This document shows, piece after piece, positions 23,501-37,221 of a DNA stretch of 64,000 bases. This DNA is from Xiphias gladius (Eukaryota; Chordata; Actinopteri; Istiophoriformes; Xiphiidae). The notes below the pieces were generated by a model that was not told where the DNA came from, did no database searches, and saw nothing but the letters and a program-made list of their open reading frames with translations. The stretch's first letter is position 1. Each line of letters starts with the position of its first letter. A program made the position numbers and the translations under genes. The stretch lies in contig NC_053406.1 in the NCBI RefSeq assembly GCF_016859285.1, positions 7,371,001-7,435,000 on the forward strand, given 5' to 3'.

Positions 23501-24900
23501 GATGAGTATCTCTCACCATATGTACACTCCAGGTTACTAGATCTGGTGTTTCCTACAGGTCTACTTAAAGCTTAACTGCAACATACCAGTATGTCGTATC
23601 AACTTAATTTGACTCAACATTTGTTTACATGCATGTAAATAATGGATGCTGTGTAATACAAGCACCCAGGTGCACACCAGCCATGTCAATAACATACTGC
23701 TTTAAAGCGAGACAGGGGGGTTACTCCTCATACACAAGCTGGACCAAATGGTGCGCTTGATTTTATTATCCTGCTTCGCACAGCAAAAATGAATATGGGA
23801 TTGATTCTGAGATGATTCCACTGGTTCTAATAAATGAGGCAAACTTTAAGATATATCAAGCGCAAATAGACAGCTGAGGATACATGAAGCATTCATGAGC
23901 ATTTTGATCCATGTCCTGTCATAATGACATAACCAAGGGGCTTTCGGTCTGACAGAAAATCAAAACCAAAAACAAATCTCCCATAACGCCCACCCCCCTT
24001 TGGCAACTGTTCAACCCCTTGGCCGCAGGACATATTACAACATGAAGAAAAAAAAAACCTCAACTGTCATCCAGAAACGGAGCGCTTGAGAAATGTCGAG
24101 GACCATTTCACAGGGTTTTTTTTTTTTTTTTTTTTGTGTAATATGTGTATGTGTGCATGTTTAATTAAATCCCAGTAAGAGGTTGAGCACATACTCCCAC
24201 CTGTCTCCCTATCCCACTCATTGAGAATCATATTTGAGACAAAGAAATAAACATACAAAAACAGTTAAATCAAGATGACAGTCAGTAAAAATATCAATAC
24301 AAAAAGAACAATAGGCATGATAAACAATAACAATAAATCACAATTATTCCAGTGTAAGTGTTTTGTTTTTGTAAGTCAGTAATGTTTGTCCTCAGAGGTG
24401 CAAACCACACCAATCGGCATATTCAAAAGGAAAAAAAACACAAAAAGAAGAGAGAGGAAAGAAATTAAAACATGCCAGATCATGCTGTGTACCACCAACA
24501 AGGGGGGGGGGGTAGAGTAGGATGAAGTGGCATTAGATGGATCCCAGGGGGTCCTTTGCTGCACTGGGAGTTCATCCAGTACGGGACGGGATAGGAGACA
24601 GAGAGGCCTTGTGTCTGGTTGGAGAGAGAGAGGGGCAAAGGAGCAGGCCAGAGAGGAAAGGAGAGGAGGAACGTCCTGACTTCTCACAGGACGGAGGGAT
24701 GGAGATGGTACGAAGTATGTCATGGTTGGTCGATCTACTTCCCTCTCTCGCAGCATACACTTCCTCCCTCCCCAATTAGAGTAAACAGGGAGAGGGAGGG
24801 ATGACAAGTGACAGTTGAGAATAAATAAAGCGGTAACATCTCAGGATCCAGTTCACTGTGCATCGCCACCATTGTGTTTCACACATGCTTAATCACAGTT
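20576..24900. other. Convergent 3' intergenic region between tp53i13 and git1
   Basis: No exon or RNA gene could be supported in this 4.3 kb. It contains A/T-rich unique sequence, a GT tract around 22475-22515, an A run at 23229-23252 and a T run at 24116-24136. The git1 3' UTR may extend into it: minus-strand AATAAA signals occur at 21485-21490 and 21493-21498 as well as near 24906. Confidence 0.4.
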
Positions 24901-24905
24901 AACGG

Positions 24906-24938
24906 TTTATTATACACATCTGATTCCAACTGTTTATT
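24906..24938 (-). terminator. Candidate polyadenylation signals of git1
   Basis: Two minus-strand AATAAA motifs (TTTATT on plus at 24906-24911 and 24933-24938) lie about 360-390 nt beyond the git1 stop. A TG-rich minus-strand stretch follows. Alternative signals much further on (21485-21498) cannot be excluded. Confidence 0.4.
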
Positions 24939-25295
24939 CAGGTCGCTCCTGGCTGTAGTTACCATGTTGGATCCTCGCACTCGTCCTCCCCTACTTTCAC
25001 TTCCACACTTGTGAAATTTCTCAGTTTTCAGTCCTCTGTAGTGTTTCCATTAAACAATCAGTGTTTTCATCCATTTCCTTTCCATGCATTTCCCAAACTT
25101 CTCTCTAGTTTTCCTTTCCTCATCATGCCCATCAAACTCACTCCCCCTCCCAAGGCCTCCCATCTCTAGTGTTATCATATTATCCTTCTTTCTTCCTCTC
25201 TTAGAAGCCCCTCCCATTCCTCTTAGCCCACCCATGCATTGATCTGTTCTCTCTCCCTCTTCCCTCTCCATCCATCCATCCATGCATTTGTTGGG

Positions 25296-27951
25296 TCACT
25301 GTTTCTTCTCACGAGTGGTGATGGTGACCAGTTGCTTGGCAGCCTTGGCGATGTCGTAGGCGCACTGGATGACCTGCTGAGTGAGGAGTTGGTAGTCCAC
25401 TGCAGGGGCCCCGGGCTCCGAGGGTGCCGCCTTACGGCACTCAACCTGCAACCGTGAGGCACTGGAAGCCAACAGGCGGAGGGAGCTGTGGACTGCATCC
25501 AACGCTGGGCGCTACAGAGAAATGAAGGGAATGAAAACTCAACTCACATGGTGGATGGTGCAGGATATAAACAGATGGAGAAAGATAAAGAGAGCAACAC
25601 ACAGACGAAGACGGATAAAAAGAGACACACAAAGGGAGAATTCAAACACAAGCAGAGGGAACTTACTTTGGGGAAGAGTGACGCCATCTCAGTGACAGCC
25701 GAGTGGATCTTCTCAGAACATGGAACAAAGCTAAGAAAGAGAGAAATTAATTATTTAACTTGGCAGCCAACTCAAAGACTGAGGCAATAAGGTTGTTCTT
25801 GTTGCTTTCACACCTAATCTGTTCACTTCAGTTAAAACAAACTCTGGTGCGTGTTCCCGTTTAGTTTAGTTTGGGCTGGTGTGAAACCCATTATTCGAAC
25901 TTTGGTGCAGTTTAGAGATGCAACGATTAGTCGATTAATCAAATTAACTGACAATGACATTAATAATTAAATAATCATTTTAGTAATTCTTTCTAGCTTG
26001 TGATCTCATAGTCATCTTGCATCATCCGGAAGCCATTGGTGCGACACATCACTGTAATTCAATGTGTTATTCAATAAGGAGGATCAGGTTACATTTGTCA
26101 GCCAGGATATAATGAGTAGTACTTATTCTATAGCAGATAAAATGTTTTCCATGACTCTTTTTCCATCTCTTGAGTGTGTGTCTATCACCTACCTGTCGTG
26201 TTTGAACTCCTGAGCAGCCCTGAGCAGCTCCTGGATGTTCTTCGTCACCTGCTCAGTCTTCAGTATGACATCCTCTGTGCAGGGCAGGGTGGGGTCTGGC
26301 TCCCCCGCCTCCCCGCCCCCACCTCCTCCCTCCTCAGACTCCCCGCGACCTTCCTCCTCACTGCTGCGGCCCATACTGAAAAGAAGAAAATACACTTTTA
26401 CTAATTAACACCTTGGACTAAAGCAAAGAGCTGATAGTCAAAAGACTACAAATAAAGATTGATAAACACTCGTCCTTGTGTGTACAGTGACTTGCCATGA
26501 GTCTGACCTTAGCGAGAGGTCGTATGTTTGTGTGTTGTCATAGTCACTGTCTGTGCCGCTGCCGTGCTTCTCTGGTTTAGAAATCTGGGGAGGGTAACAC
26601 AGCAACAAGATGTTCCATCATTACAGTAATCGCACACTTCACCAAACCCCCTGTGTTGTTCACTCCTGCAGAGCTTAACAGATACATCCTCCAACAAAGT
26701 TCAAGCCTTTGTTCCCATTTAAATTCGATGGTTTCCAGTGAAGTCCACAATTGCAGAGATTTTAAAAGTTGTTTAAATTAGCAGTTTTTCTGTGAATCTG
26801 ATTCATTGTAGTTGTTACTCAAAAAAATGCAAATCATGTGGGAATGTTTAAATTTGTAGGCAAAATTGAGTATAGGGGAAGACTCTATTTTTGGTTTCTG
26901 AACATCTGTAGTTCCTTTCTCACAGGATGTGAGAGATTTTCTGTGGTAGAAATGCAGGATTAGGGTCCATATTCCAAGGCCTTGCAGTATTTGCAGGAGA
27001 CTGGTTCTGACAAAATAGTGCAAGTCTATGATCTCAACTTCCTGAATGGACTGAGTGCAGGATCATGAGAGTAGGAAAATCCATCTTGTAAAACTGTAAG
27101 AACTTACCATGTATCTGCCCATCTCTGTAGATCCAGACAGATGCTGGCCTCCATATGGTGTTGGACCCCCTGTACTACCCTTCCTTACCTGTGAAAAAGG
27201 GGCAGACAGGGATGGAGAGAGGAAGAGAGAGATGGACGGATAGAGATGAGAAGAGAAAAAGATGGAGAAGGAAATGAAAGATTCACAGAAAGAAATGGAT
27301 GATGAAATAGGAAGGAAAAGGTGAGTGTGGGGACAGAGAGAAGAGATGTTTTATAAACAGCAGAAACATGAAATGAAGGAGCTAGTTGACAACTTGGCAG
27401 CTCACCCATCATCCTATCAAGATAAAATGCCTCTATAGTTATCTAAGACTTACGTTCAAAGAACACGCAGCTAAATTAACCAGTGAACAGCTACACATCA
27501 CACAGAGCACCTAAAATTGACTATACATACTATAAACTAATGCTGACCAGTATTAGAATGCATAATAAGCAGAAGTGGTGCACAGTATGAGAATCCTACT
27601 TTTGAAGACAAAATGACAAACAATGCAATGACAGACAGAATGCTTACATCCAGAGGATGCACGGCTGCACTGCAGTGACAAAAGGACAGACAGGTGAACA
27701 GACAGACAGACAGACAGAAAACAGACAGACAGGTAAATCTTTGTATGAAGAGATGGTGAACTGGACACTGACTTATTGTCCATGTAGATTTTCTATACTT
27801 CTGAGTGATTGTGTGTTTGCATACCAATGCTCGTAGATGTTGCTGTAGGTTAAACGCTACTAATACTATGACTTGACACCTGGCTCTGTCATATTAGACA
27901 TTTTACCAGGATATAAACCATTGTTTGGACATACTTTTCCATCTTTGTCCT

Positions 27952-28028
<77 letters not shown>

Positions 28029-28060
28029 GTGTGTGTGTGTGTGTGTGCGCACGCGCGCGC

Positions 28061-28093
<33 letters not shown>

Positions 28094-31000
28094 CAACTCC
28101 ACATTAAGTAGCTGTCCAGCAGTGGAAGGCCAAAAAGGGTTGAAAATGTAAAGGTCAGGGGGGGAAAGCAGGCTAGAGAGCGGGACATCAGAGGTGCTGC
28201 CAGGAAACCAAACAGATAAGAGAATCCCTTTTTCTTCCATCTTTCTCCATCAGGTCACACTTGTGCACTTCCCCCTTTATGGTGCTAAAAAGCATAAATT
28301 GAGGTCTGATTGTCCTTAGACAAACCAGTGCTACACTTTCACATTTAAATGGGGATAATACACAACTGGACCTTTCAAAGTACTGTGAACTGAGATGCAG
28401 GGAAAGACAAAGTTGCAGGGAAAATACAGAGATCAGGTTTGGACTGTCACCCATCACTCAGGCCAAAGAGAGCTAATCAGGGCCACCAAAAGGAGGCTGG
28501 GGAGTAGAAGGGGCCGGGTTGAGTTCTAACTTACGCTGGGTGTGTTGAGGGGCTGCAGGCGGGCTGCCAGGGAGTCCAGGGCTGGGGGACCATGGGCCGT
28601 GGGGCCGGGGGCCGCCCCTGGCTCGTACATTGAGAAGGCCTGGCGGTCCCTCCGGTGGGGATGGGAGTGGGGGGCGACCGAGGAGGGCACCGAAAGCCCC
28701 GGGGGTTCCGCTCCTGGCCCAAACCCACCCAGACCCCCGCCACCAATACCTCCTAGCATCACAACCCCTTGCCAGTGGCCTCCTCCTCCCCCCCCTCCTC
28801 CTCCACCAGGCCCCCCTACCCCATGGCCGGCTGCCCCCCCAGCCTGCTGGCCCCCCCGCAGGGCACTGTTCTCTGTCTGCATCCGTGTGATCTACAGGAG
28901 AGGAGGAAGGGAGCGGGGAGGGATGAGAGGATGTAGGGTGGGATGGAGGGAGGGACATGGGGAGGTTAAAGGGAAGGGAGGGGGGTGTCAACTGAATGGT
29001 CAAAAACAAGCATCCACAATCGCATGTACAATAAAAGGCTCATACAGGACTTCATATATTAACACACATCAGTACTGGGGAGGGAGGGTATGTGTGGTAA
29101 AGACACTTCAGTAAGTTACATGACGGGGCAGGGATTGGGGTTTGAGGGAAGGGGTGGAAGGAAGGCTTAATACCTGTGTATACACATATAGTTTGCTTTA
29201 GAGGGATCATAAAGTGGTAATTGTGGGTTCGCCTGCACTGATGCACTGTTGACTACCATCTCATTTGACAGTATTATTTGTTATTTGCAGTGTGTGCTCA
29301 AGTAATTGCTTGTACTACACTTTGCTTGCCTCAACTCTTCACTAAATCCTCAGCCAAGGGACAACAAGAATACATGAATGAATCATGGATCACAAAAGCT
29401 GACACTGGCAGCCACTAATGAATACATTAATACATTAAGAATCCAAATGAAGCAATGATGAACAGCAGATGAGCACTAGCAAAGCTAAAGTAAAAAAATG
29501 ATAACTAAAATGAGAACGAGTATTTGTAGCACCCTAGCTCCCACATGAGAATGACAGCTGCTTTAGTTTCTAGATAACACTGAAAGTCATCTTACAGAGA
29601 CAACAGTGGAGGATATTGACACCCTGTCAGGAAAAATACATCACCTTGCAAAGATATTAAAATAGTGACTTGTCTCTCCATCATCCTACCCTTGTTCTGT
29701 CTGAATCACTTTTATAAACCCCGTCATCTAGGCGTCATCTCCTATCTGATTTTATTCCAGTGTTTCTAAGAAACAATTTTTGCCAACCTTTCTTGCATCA
29801 TTCCATCTCTCTTCATTTTCCCCCTTTTGCTCTCCACTATTATTAAATAAGATTTTAAAACGTAAATAAATTGTAAAGTGTTTTAAGTGCCTCTCCTGCT
29901 CGGTATTTCTCAAAATTCGAAACATTGGTTGAGGTTCTGCATATGTTGATCCTCTGATCTTTTCCGCCTGATTTATCCCTAACCATTCTTTCTTTCCCTC
30001 CCCGTGCTACCTACCTCTTTTTGGAGCCGCCGGAGCTCCTCGCTCAGGTTGTTGTTGACCTTCATGAGCTGCTGCACCTTGGCTTCTGAGGAGGCCAGGG
30101 CCTTCTTCACCTCCAGGTACTCCTGCAGGGTAATGGGACCATCTGACAAGTCCGACGAGTCCATACTCTTGATTGTTGGGACATACAGGCAGGTGGAGAG
30201 AAAAAAAAAAAAAAAAAAAGATTAAAAAAATTTAAAAATTAAAAAAAAAGTGGACACAGACAGGTGGAAAGTGAAAGTGAATTTGCAAAGCTATTAGAGG
30301 ATAAAAATCCAATTTCTTAAGCCTTAATTTCCCTCATACTGTATATCTAATGTTTGCAGTTTTTTTGCAGACGTAACATGGGGATATGCAGTATGATCCA
30401 ATGCCCTTTTAGCTGGGTAAAAACAGAGCTTACTACTGTGTGAGAGAAGAGTGCTGGTCGCAGCCTGCAGGATAGTACTACAGCTGATCACAGATATTTA
30501 TACAGTAGAGCCTTAGTTTTAGTCTCAACACACTATCTGCCCCGACATACTGTGACCGTGGAGCATGCTCAAACTCAGTCCTATACCACTCCCTAACACT
30601 GAACCTTTAAGATCTTTCATACACTATTCTTCAAAGCTCCTTGTTTACAATTCATCCACCTCCTACCCAAACTATGTCTATTTTACTCTCATGTCCCATT
30701 TAATACATATATACAGTGACATACAATACCATGCCATTCTTCAATCTTACAAGCACAACAAAATAATGAATGCACATATTCAAGTGGGGAGATGGAAGTG
30801 GAGCCTCTGACTTGTGGTTTGTCAGTATTTTGCCCACTGAGCTAAATAAGTGCACAGGAAAAAGAGATAGTTACTGGTTTAGCTGTTGTTTACTCTGTCA
30901 TTTCTACCACTCCCACTCCTGCACAATTTCTCTTCTCTTTCGCTGTCTCCTCTTCCATCCCTCTACACACAGTCTCTCTGTATGAACAATGCCTCTCTGA

Positions 31001-32330
31001 CGGGGACCCTGAATAGCTGATGATGTCACTCAGGAGCTATGTGGCAGCCCTGACTGTGGCCACTCCCTGCAAAGCATGCTGGGACAAGCAGTCTTAAAGA
31101 GGAAACCATGGAAAAGCTTTCCTAGCTAATATTATCATACATTATATGAGAGGAATGGGACTGAATCGTTGAGTAAAACTGTGAGTATGTCAACATGTGT
31201 AGAGTCGTGTATTGGTAGGCTTTACCTTGAAAAAGGGTGCTGCGTATTATTAAAGCTACAGGAGTAGTAGCAGTCAAGAACTATACCTTTGCACGGTTGC
31301 TGCGTTGAGTGTTGTTATTGTTCTGGGTGGTCAGCTCACTGTCTGTGTCTTCATCAGATGCTACACTGTCATAGTCATGCTGGTCATCATCAATGCCCAG
31401 GTCCAGTGGGTCTGGCAAAGGTAAGAATGTGCTCATTTATCACAGTTCTTTCAATAACAGAGTATATCAGCCCTTCTCTTTCCTTTCATCTTTCTCTTGG
31501 GACTGCTCAAACAGATAAGACTGCTGACTGATTTTGGCCAGCTTTCTTCTCTACTTATTTCAGTTGGGGTCTCCATGCTGGTTTCAAATTAGAACCAGTT
31601 GTTGATGCAGAGGATGTAAGTCAAATGTCTGTACAGACAAAAACATACCACTTGGTCTGGCACAGATTTAACTGTAACAATAAATTCTAAAAATCCTCTT
31701 TCACTTCTTCACTAAACTGCTGAACTGGACCTGTTCATCATGTTGCTGCTTGCAGCTATAATTACAGTAGCTTCTAAAATGTTTTTAATACACTTTATAG
31801 CTATGAAAGATATTGGAAAAGTCAATAAACTGACTTGTATCTATCCATTTTTGTAACTAGGTTAAGTTCCAGTAAAATGTCCTTGTTTTTTGCTATTCTT
31901 GAGAAAGCTTTATAATTCCCTTCAGACCTCAGTCCTAATCTGTCTGTCCTTTCCTCCCAGTGTCTCACCAGTAGGGCTGCTGAGACCTTTTCCCTGCTGT
32001 CTCCTTTTGGCATCACTCAGGATATCGATGATGAGCGTGGCAAACTCTCGAGCGTTGAAACGGGCCAGCTTCTGACGGCCCTGAGAGAAGAATGAGTCAG
32101 GATTTAGGACTTGGATTATCATCTCAACACATGCACACATTGGCTTGACCGTCTAAAATTCAGTAAAAAATTCTAAACTTCTATCTAAAGTTGTGCAGTA
32201 TGCAAAAATAATCCAGCCTACAGTCAGTGCTTCACTGCCAGTGTGACTGCTGTGGTCAACTTCCATGTGCCGTGGAAAAACACAGTCACACTGAGCAGTT
32301 GCAACACACAAGCGCGCGCGCACATACATG

Positions 32331-32384
<54 letters not shown>

Positions 32385-33259
32385 TAACCTCCATCTCAAG
32401 TGTTTTCATACATTCACAAACATTAGCAATGAAACATAAACCATGCAATTACACTAGCATGCTGGCATCCATGTATGAGAATAAAAAGGTCAGTTTCCAC
32501 TTAAGTGCTAGACTGGAATTATTTCACAAAGCAATGTGCTATTCATGACACAACCCTTAGAAGACAAACAAAGATAAAAAGTTTAATTTTAAACGTGTTT
32601 CCCACCATAAATAAACTAGTTCCTAACCAATCAGGGCTGAGCAAACGTGGCAATGTGGGTGTTTTTTCTGCGTGTATACTCGTGTTAAAAGTCAATGTTT
32701 ACACTAATGAGCCACACAGATGAGGAGAAACTATGTCAAAGGACATATCGGATTTCTCTCTCATACAGAGAGTGAAGGAAAGAGGGAGGAGAGGGAGAGA
32801 GGGAGAGAGGAGATAGAGACACACACAGATGGACAACATCTTTCCCCCTTTCACACAGCTGAAGAACATCCCCTGTCAATTTCACACTCATTCTTGGCTT
32901 TCCCCCCAAAAAAACTCACTGTCTAAGATATCACAAGGTTCTATTTTTTGTGCTTGCAAGTTCTTTCACCTTGGTCTCTTCTTTTTTTCAGTATTGTCAC
33001 TGTCTTCAGGTTAAAAATGTCTAAAATTTCCTAAGTATGTGTGTATGTATGTATTTGTATCAGTATATGCATGCCACCTGTCGTTATTTTCATTGAATGA
33101 TTGTGCATGTAAGAGAGTGTGACTGTTTACCTGGTTTCGTGTGGCAGAGTATTCAGGATTGACTGGTAGGAAGGGCACTGCACTGCGTTCTGTTACCAGA
33201 GTGCTGTGGTTCTGGGTCGTAAGCCACACTGGAGACAAAAACATGAAGCAAAAAATAAG

Positions 33260-33327
<68 letters not shown>

Positions 33328-36300
33328 TTTAAGCCACAAGGTTGTCTTGGCGTGGGCAGCCAAACACCCAGTCCATCCGCCCACAGATTCATAGAGACAT
33401 AAACAAAGTACAGTAAAATTCAGTAGATTTAAAAACTGGATTCTAGCCCCTATAACGCACTGTTGTGTTCTGAGCCCACTATGTGCGGCTGAGTGTGTGT
33501 ATCCTCGCCACTTACCTGCAGTGCTTCTGTCAGAAAGCACAATTTGACTCCTACTGCTACTGAAGAAAAGGGAAAGAAGAGAAGGAAAAAAGAGAAAAAG
33601 ACAGAGCGAGAAAGAGCAGAGGAGGAGGAGAGAGACTCAAGAATTTCTGAAGCACTTCCTCACTCCAACTCTCCTCCTCCCTCCCTCACTCACTCCATTT
33701 GGCCTTCCACTTCAATAGTCATTTTCCTTTTCTCCACAGTGTCCTTCAAATTCACTCTCTGTCCTCTCAACATCTATTTTCTCTGTGAATTTCTCTCTTA
33801 TTCTCTCCCACCTTTTTCTTCTCAAAGTTCATGTGAACAATGACTTGTGGAGGTTTTATATATTTATAGATATAGATATTTCTCCCTTATAGAGGACAAC
33901 ACAGGGAAGTAAGGAGGGAGGAAACGAGGCTCACCTGCATCATTTTCTCTTCGATCCACCTCATCGTAGACATCCATCGCTAGCTCCTCAAACAGGCGAT
34001 TATTTAGCTGTCACACACAAGCAAATTGACCCCAGATATATCAACATGTATGTATTTATAATTGTACATGGCTACTGTAATAAACACAAGCGTGAAAAAC
34101 AAGAGAGAGCAGAAGAAAACAGACATGAAATCAACCTGATGTACAGTCATCTGGGCTGCAATTTTTAAGATTGTACTTGGCATGTCGTGTTATTTTCAGT
34201 CATCCATCACATTTTTCCGAAACCTTCTGTGTCATGGTCTCTGACTAAAGTTCTTCAAATGTTGATAACTGACTATCAGGTCTCCTTTTTTGGATTATTA
34301 GCTTTCTGTGAGGCTAAACATATGGCCCTGGAGAGGACACACATTATTTTAGCGTGGAAAAGAAAATCTGGCAATTACACCAACCTCCTATTTTGTCCCA
34401 TTTTGTCTATTTTATCATGCACTTTTTTACTTTACCTTAAAGGACACAAGAAAAACTGGCAAAATCCATTGTCTAAAAATTGTAAATTTGACCACACACC
34501 TGTCAGTAGAATCGTAATGTATATATACAATGAGCCATGATTTTAATCTAACACTTCAACCCAACTCACCGCTTGGAGTTTCTTCTTGGCGGCCTTGGCC
34601 AGTTCTGAGAGGTCCAGGCTAAAAACACAAATGATGACAATCAGACAGGCATCAGAAAGATACAGAGGAATAAAGATACGGAGGGGGAGGCAGGGAGGAA
34701 GATGTGGAGATTAAAGAGGAGCAAAAAGGTGAGGATTAGGAAGGGTGTTTTTCGCTAGCGAGGGGGGACAGGGAGACGGAGGGTACATTTGGGGTGGGAT
34801 GTGTTGAGTGTCAGACCGAAAGGGCTTAATACAACGGCGACTACCACATTAACCTAAAAATAATCACTTGTACAGTCCCATGGACAGGGTACATTTGTGA
34901 TTTTGCAAGCCACACCTAGATAACTAAAAATTGTAAAATATCAGCATATTTTTATGTCAGTCAAAATTGAACTTTCTTACTATATGCTGCCGTTGTGTGT
35001 TAATGAAATTTGATTACACGAATATAAAAGAGTTACATGTCAAAAGCTTTACTGCATTATTTTATTTTAAATTTTATTTGAGGTAGACTTAATTTATTTC
35101 TTGTTTTTTGTGGCCAGAAATGCTTAATAAGGATATATGCTAATACCCAATTTGAATATATGGAAACTTCTGGTGTGATTCTACTGAGCACAGCATCACC
35201 TTGTTTACTAAAGGAGCCCTCTGAACTTCTATTGCCTAACAGCCACTAGTCATCTCAAATTTTTCCCTCAGAACTAACTGTTGAAGAGGAGGTTGTCTTG
35301 TTCCAGTAAACAACAGGGAAACATACAAAAGACGGGGTAGCAGAGAGAGGATTGAAATGAAGGAAGAGATTTTGGGAAACAAAAGGAACAAGGAAAGTAA
35401 AGATACCTCTGTGTCGGGCACTTAGGACGAGCTCTGGCTCCACCAAGCGCAGCGAAATGGAGAGAACAGAAAACGAGTGAGAAAAAGGAAGAAACAGACA
35501 GAAAGAGGGGTAGAGAAGCCACATCAAAACAGCTTTAATTGTTACTGTCAAGAGGAACCATTCACCAGAACAGAACAGATGCAAGTGGAGTTAGATGGCA
35601 GCTCAGAAGCGAGACCCATTTAAGTAACAAATACATTTTGAGGTGTGCCTGGTTTAGCTGAATTACATGTACATTTTTTAATTGCACACATTTTTAAACT
35701 AATTCTTTGCCTCAGCTCAGAAAACCCAGCACTGATCAAATGTTTGAAAGAGGCTAAGCAAAATAATACTGAACTTGATTTATCATGGCCTGACTGTGCA
35801 CTTCTGCTCCTCCCAAATCAAACCTGCAGTTTAGGATTAATAAAACAAGCACACCACAAGTATGTAAATCATCAAAGGTACCTGTAATAGCTTAGATCAG
35901 CATTTAAATCAAACAGCCAGCTTTGATAGAGATGCCAAAGACCTCCTTTATCTAACTCCTTTTTTGGGTGGGGTTACATATACTATAGTGCCACCCTCTG
36001 GTCAGAACACTAAACTGTATCAGTATCAATTAATCGATGCCAGGGAGATGCAGTGAAAAGAAGCATTCACAGAAGTATAAAAAGTCAGGTAGCTGCAAAG
36101 TTCAAGGATACTAACAAAGATATTTCATGCAATCAAACCACACCAACCACACAAAACAATAACCTGAAGGCCCATACCTGTCTGCCATTTGAGGAATGAT
36201 ATAATGGCCATTCTTGTGATCTGAGGAGAGGAGAGGAGAGGAGAGGAGAGGAGAGGAGAGGAGAGGAGAGATTAACTCCCATATTTAAGGGCATGTGAGC

Positions 36301-37162
36301 TGCATGTGAACCGGTGCAGTGAGTTACCTGGACGCCGTCCACACAGGTAGAAGGCTAGCCTGTCTGTCAGCTCATACTGACACTCCACAAGCCGCTCTGC
36401 TAAGTCTATATGGCCTGCCTGCCTGGAGCACACAAAACACAGATTATACTACTTTCTTATTGTTTTTACCTTACTGAACTCTTTTTCTTTTACATTCTCA
36501 CATAGTAAGTTTGATGTGAGATTCCATTTGAATGGCAACTGTGTTATTAAAGAAATGTGTTTCCATTGTCTTGTACCTTGCATAATCCATAGGCGTACGT
36601 CCATTAATGTCAGGTGCCCCGGGGTCTGCACCATACACCACTAGCAGCTCAGCCTGCAAGATCTGGCCTGCCTTGGCTGCCACATGGAGCGGGGTAGTGC
36701 CTTTTTCCTGGAGGGGTCAGGTGCACACATAGAATCAGGACAAAAGACCTGGCATAAAGAGAACAACTGAACAGCATGGCGAATTGCTAGATGAAGTGAG
36801 TCATTTTTCCTGACCGGGTGGAAGAAGTTGGCCTGAGCACCGAGGGACAGGAGCCGAAGACATGTCTCTAAACTCCCTGTCCGCACACTTGAGTGAAGTT
36901 GCTAACAGAGAAACAAAGAGGACAGGGATAAAGGAGAAAGAGAGAAAGAGAGAAATAGAGAAATAGAGAAATAGAGAGATGGTGGTGGAAATATTAAACT
37001 TCGTGGAGAGACAAAAACAGGCAGAATCCCCTTATTAGCCCAGTGGAGCTCCAGAGCGTCAGAGATCATTATTACATCCTGCTGTGTCATTCAAAAAACT
37101 CCCTGCCAGGGGTTGTTACCAGTGAGTGTGCATGTGCGTGTGTTTGTGTGAGCAAGTGCATG

Positions 37163-37221
<59 letters not shown>

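Noticed and set aside
27630-27680. Possible missing git1 exon between exons 15 and 16
   Set aside because: The candidate borders give 17-22 nt that break the frame and encode nothing like the expected segment.
27866-28240. His/Thr and Val/Cys repeat ORFs
   Set aside because: They are translations of a (GT)n microsatellite; the same holds for the similar ORFs at 14057-14345 (beyond exon 1), 32153-32448, 33141-33540, 37043-37332 and 47498-47773.
28542-29114. 190-codon plus-strand Pro-rich ORF
   Set aside because: It is the reverse strand of the Gly/Pro-rich git1 exon 15.
35407-35420. 14-nt possible microexon of git1
   Set aside because: It has AG/GT borders but would break the frame between exons 8 and 9, which join correctly without it.
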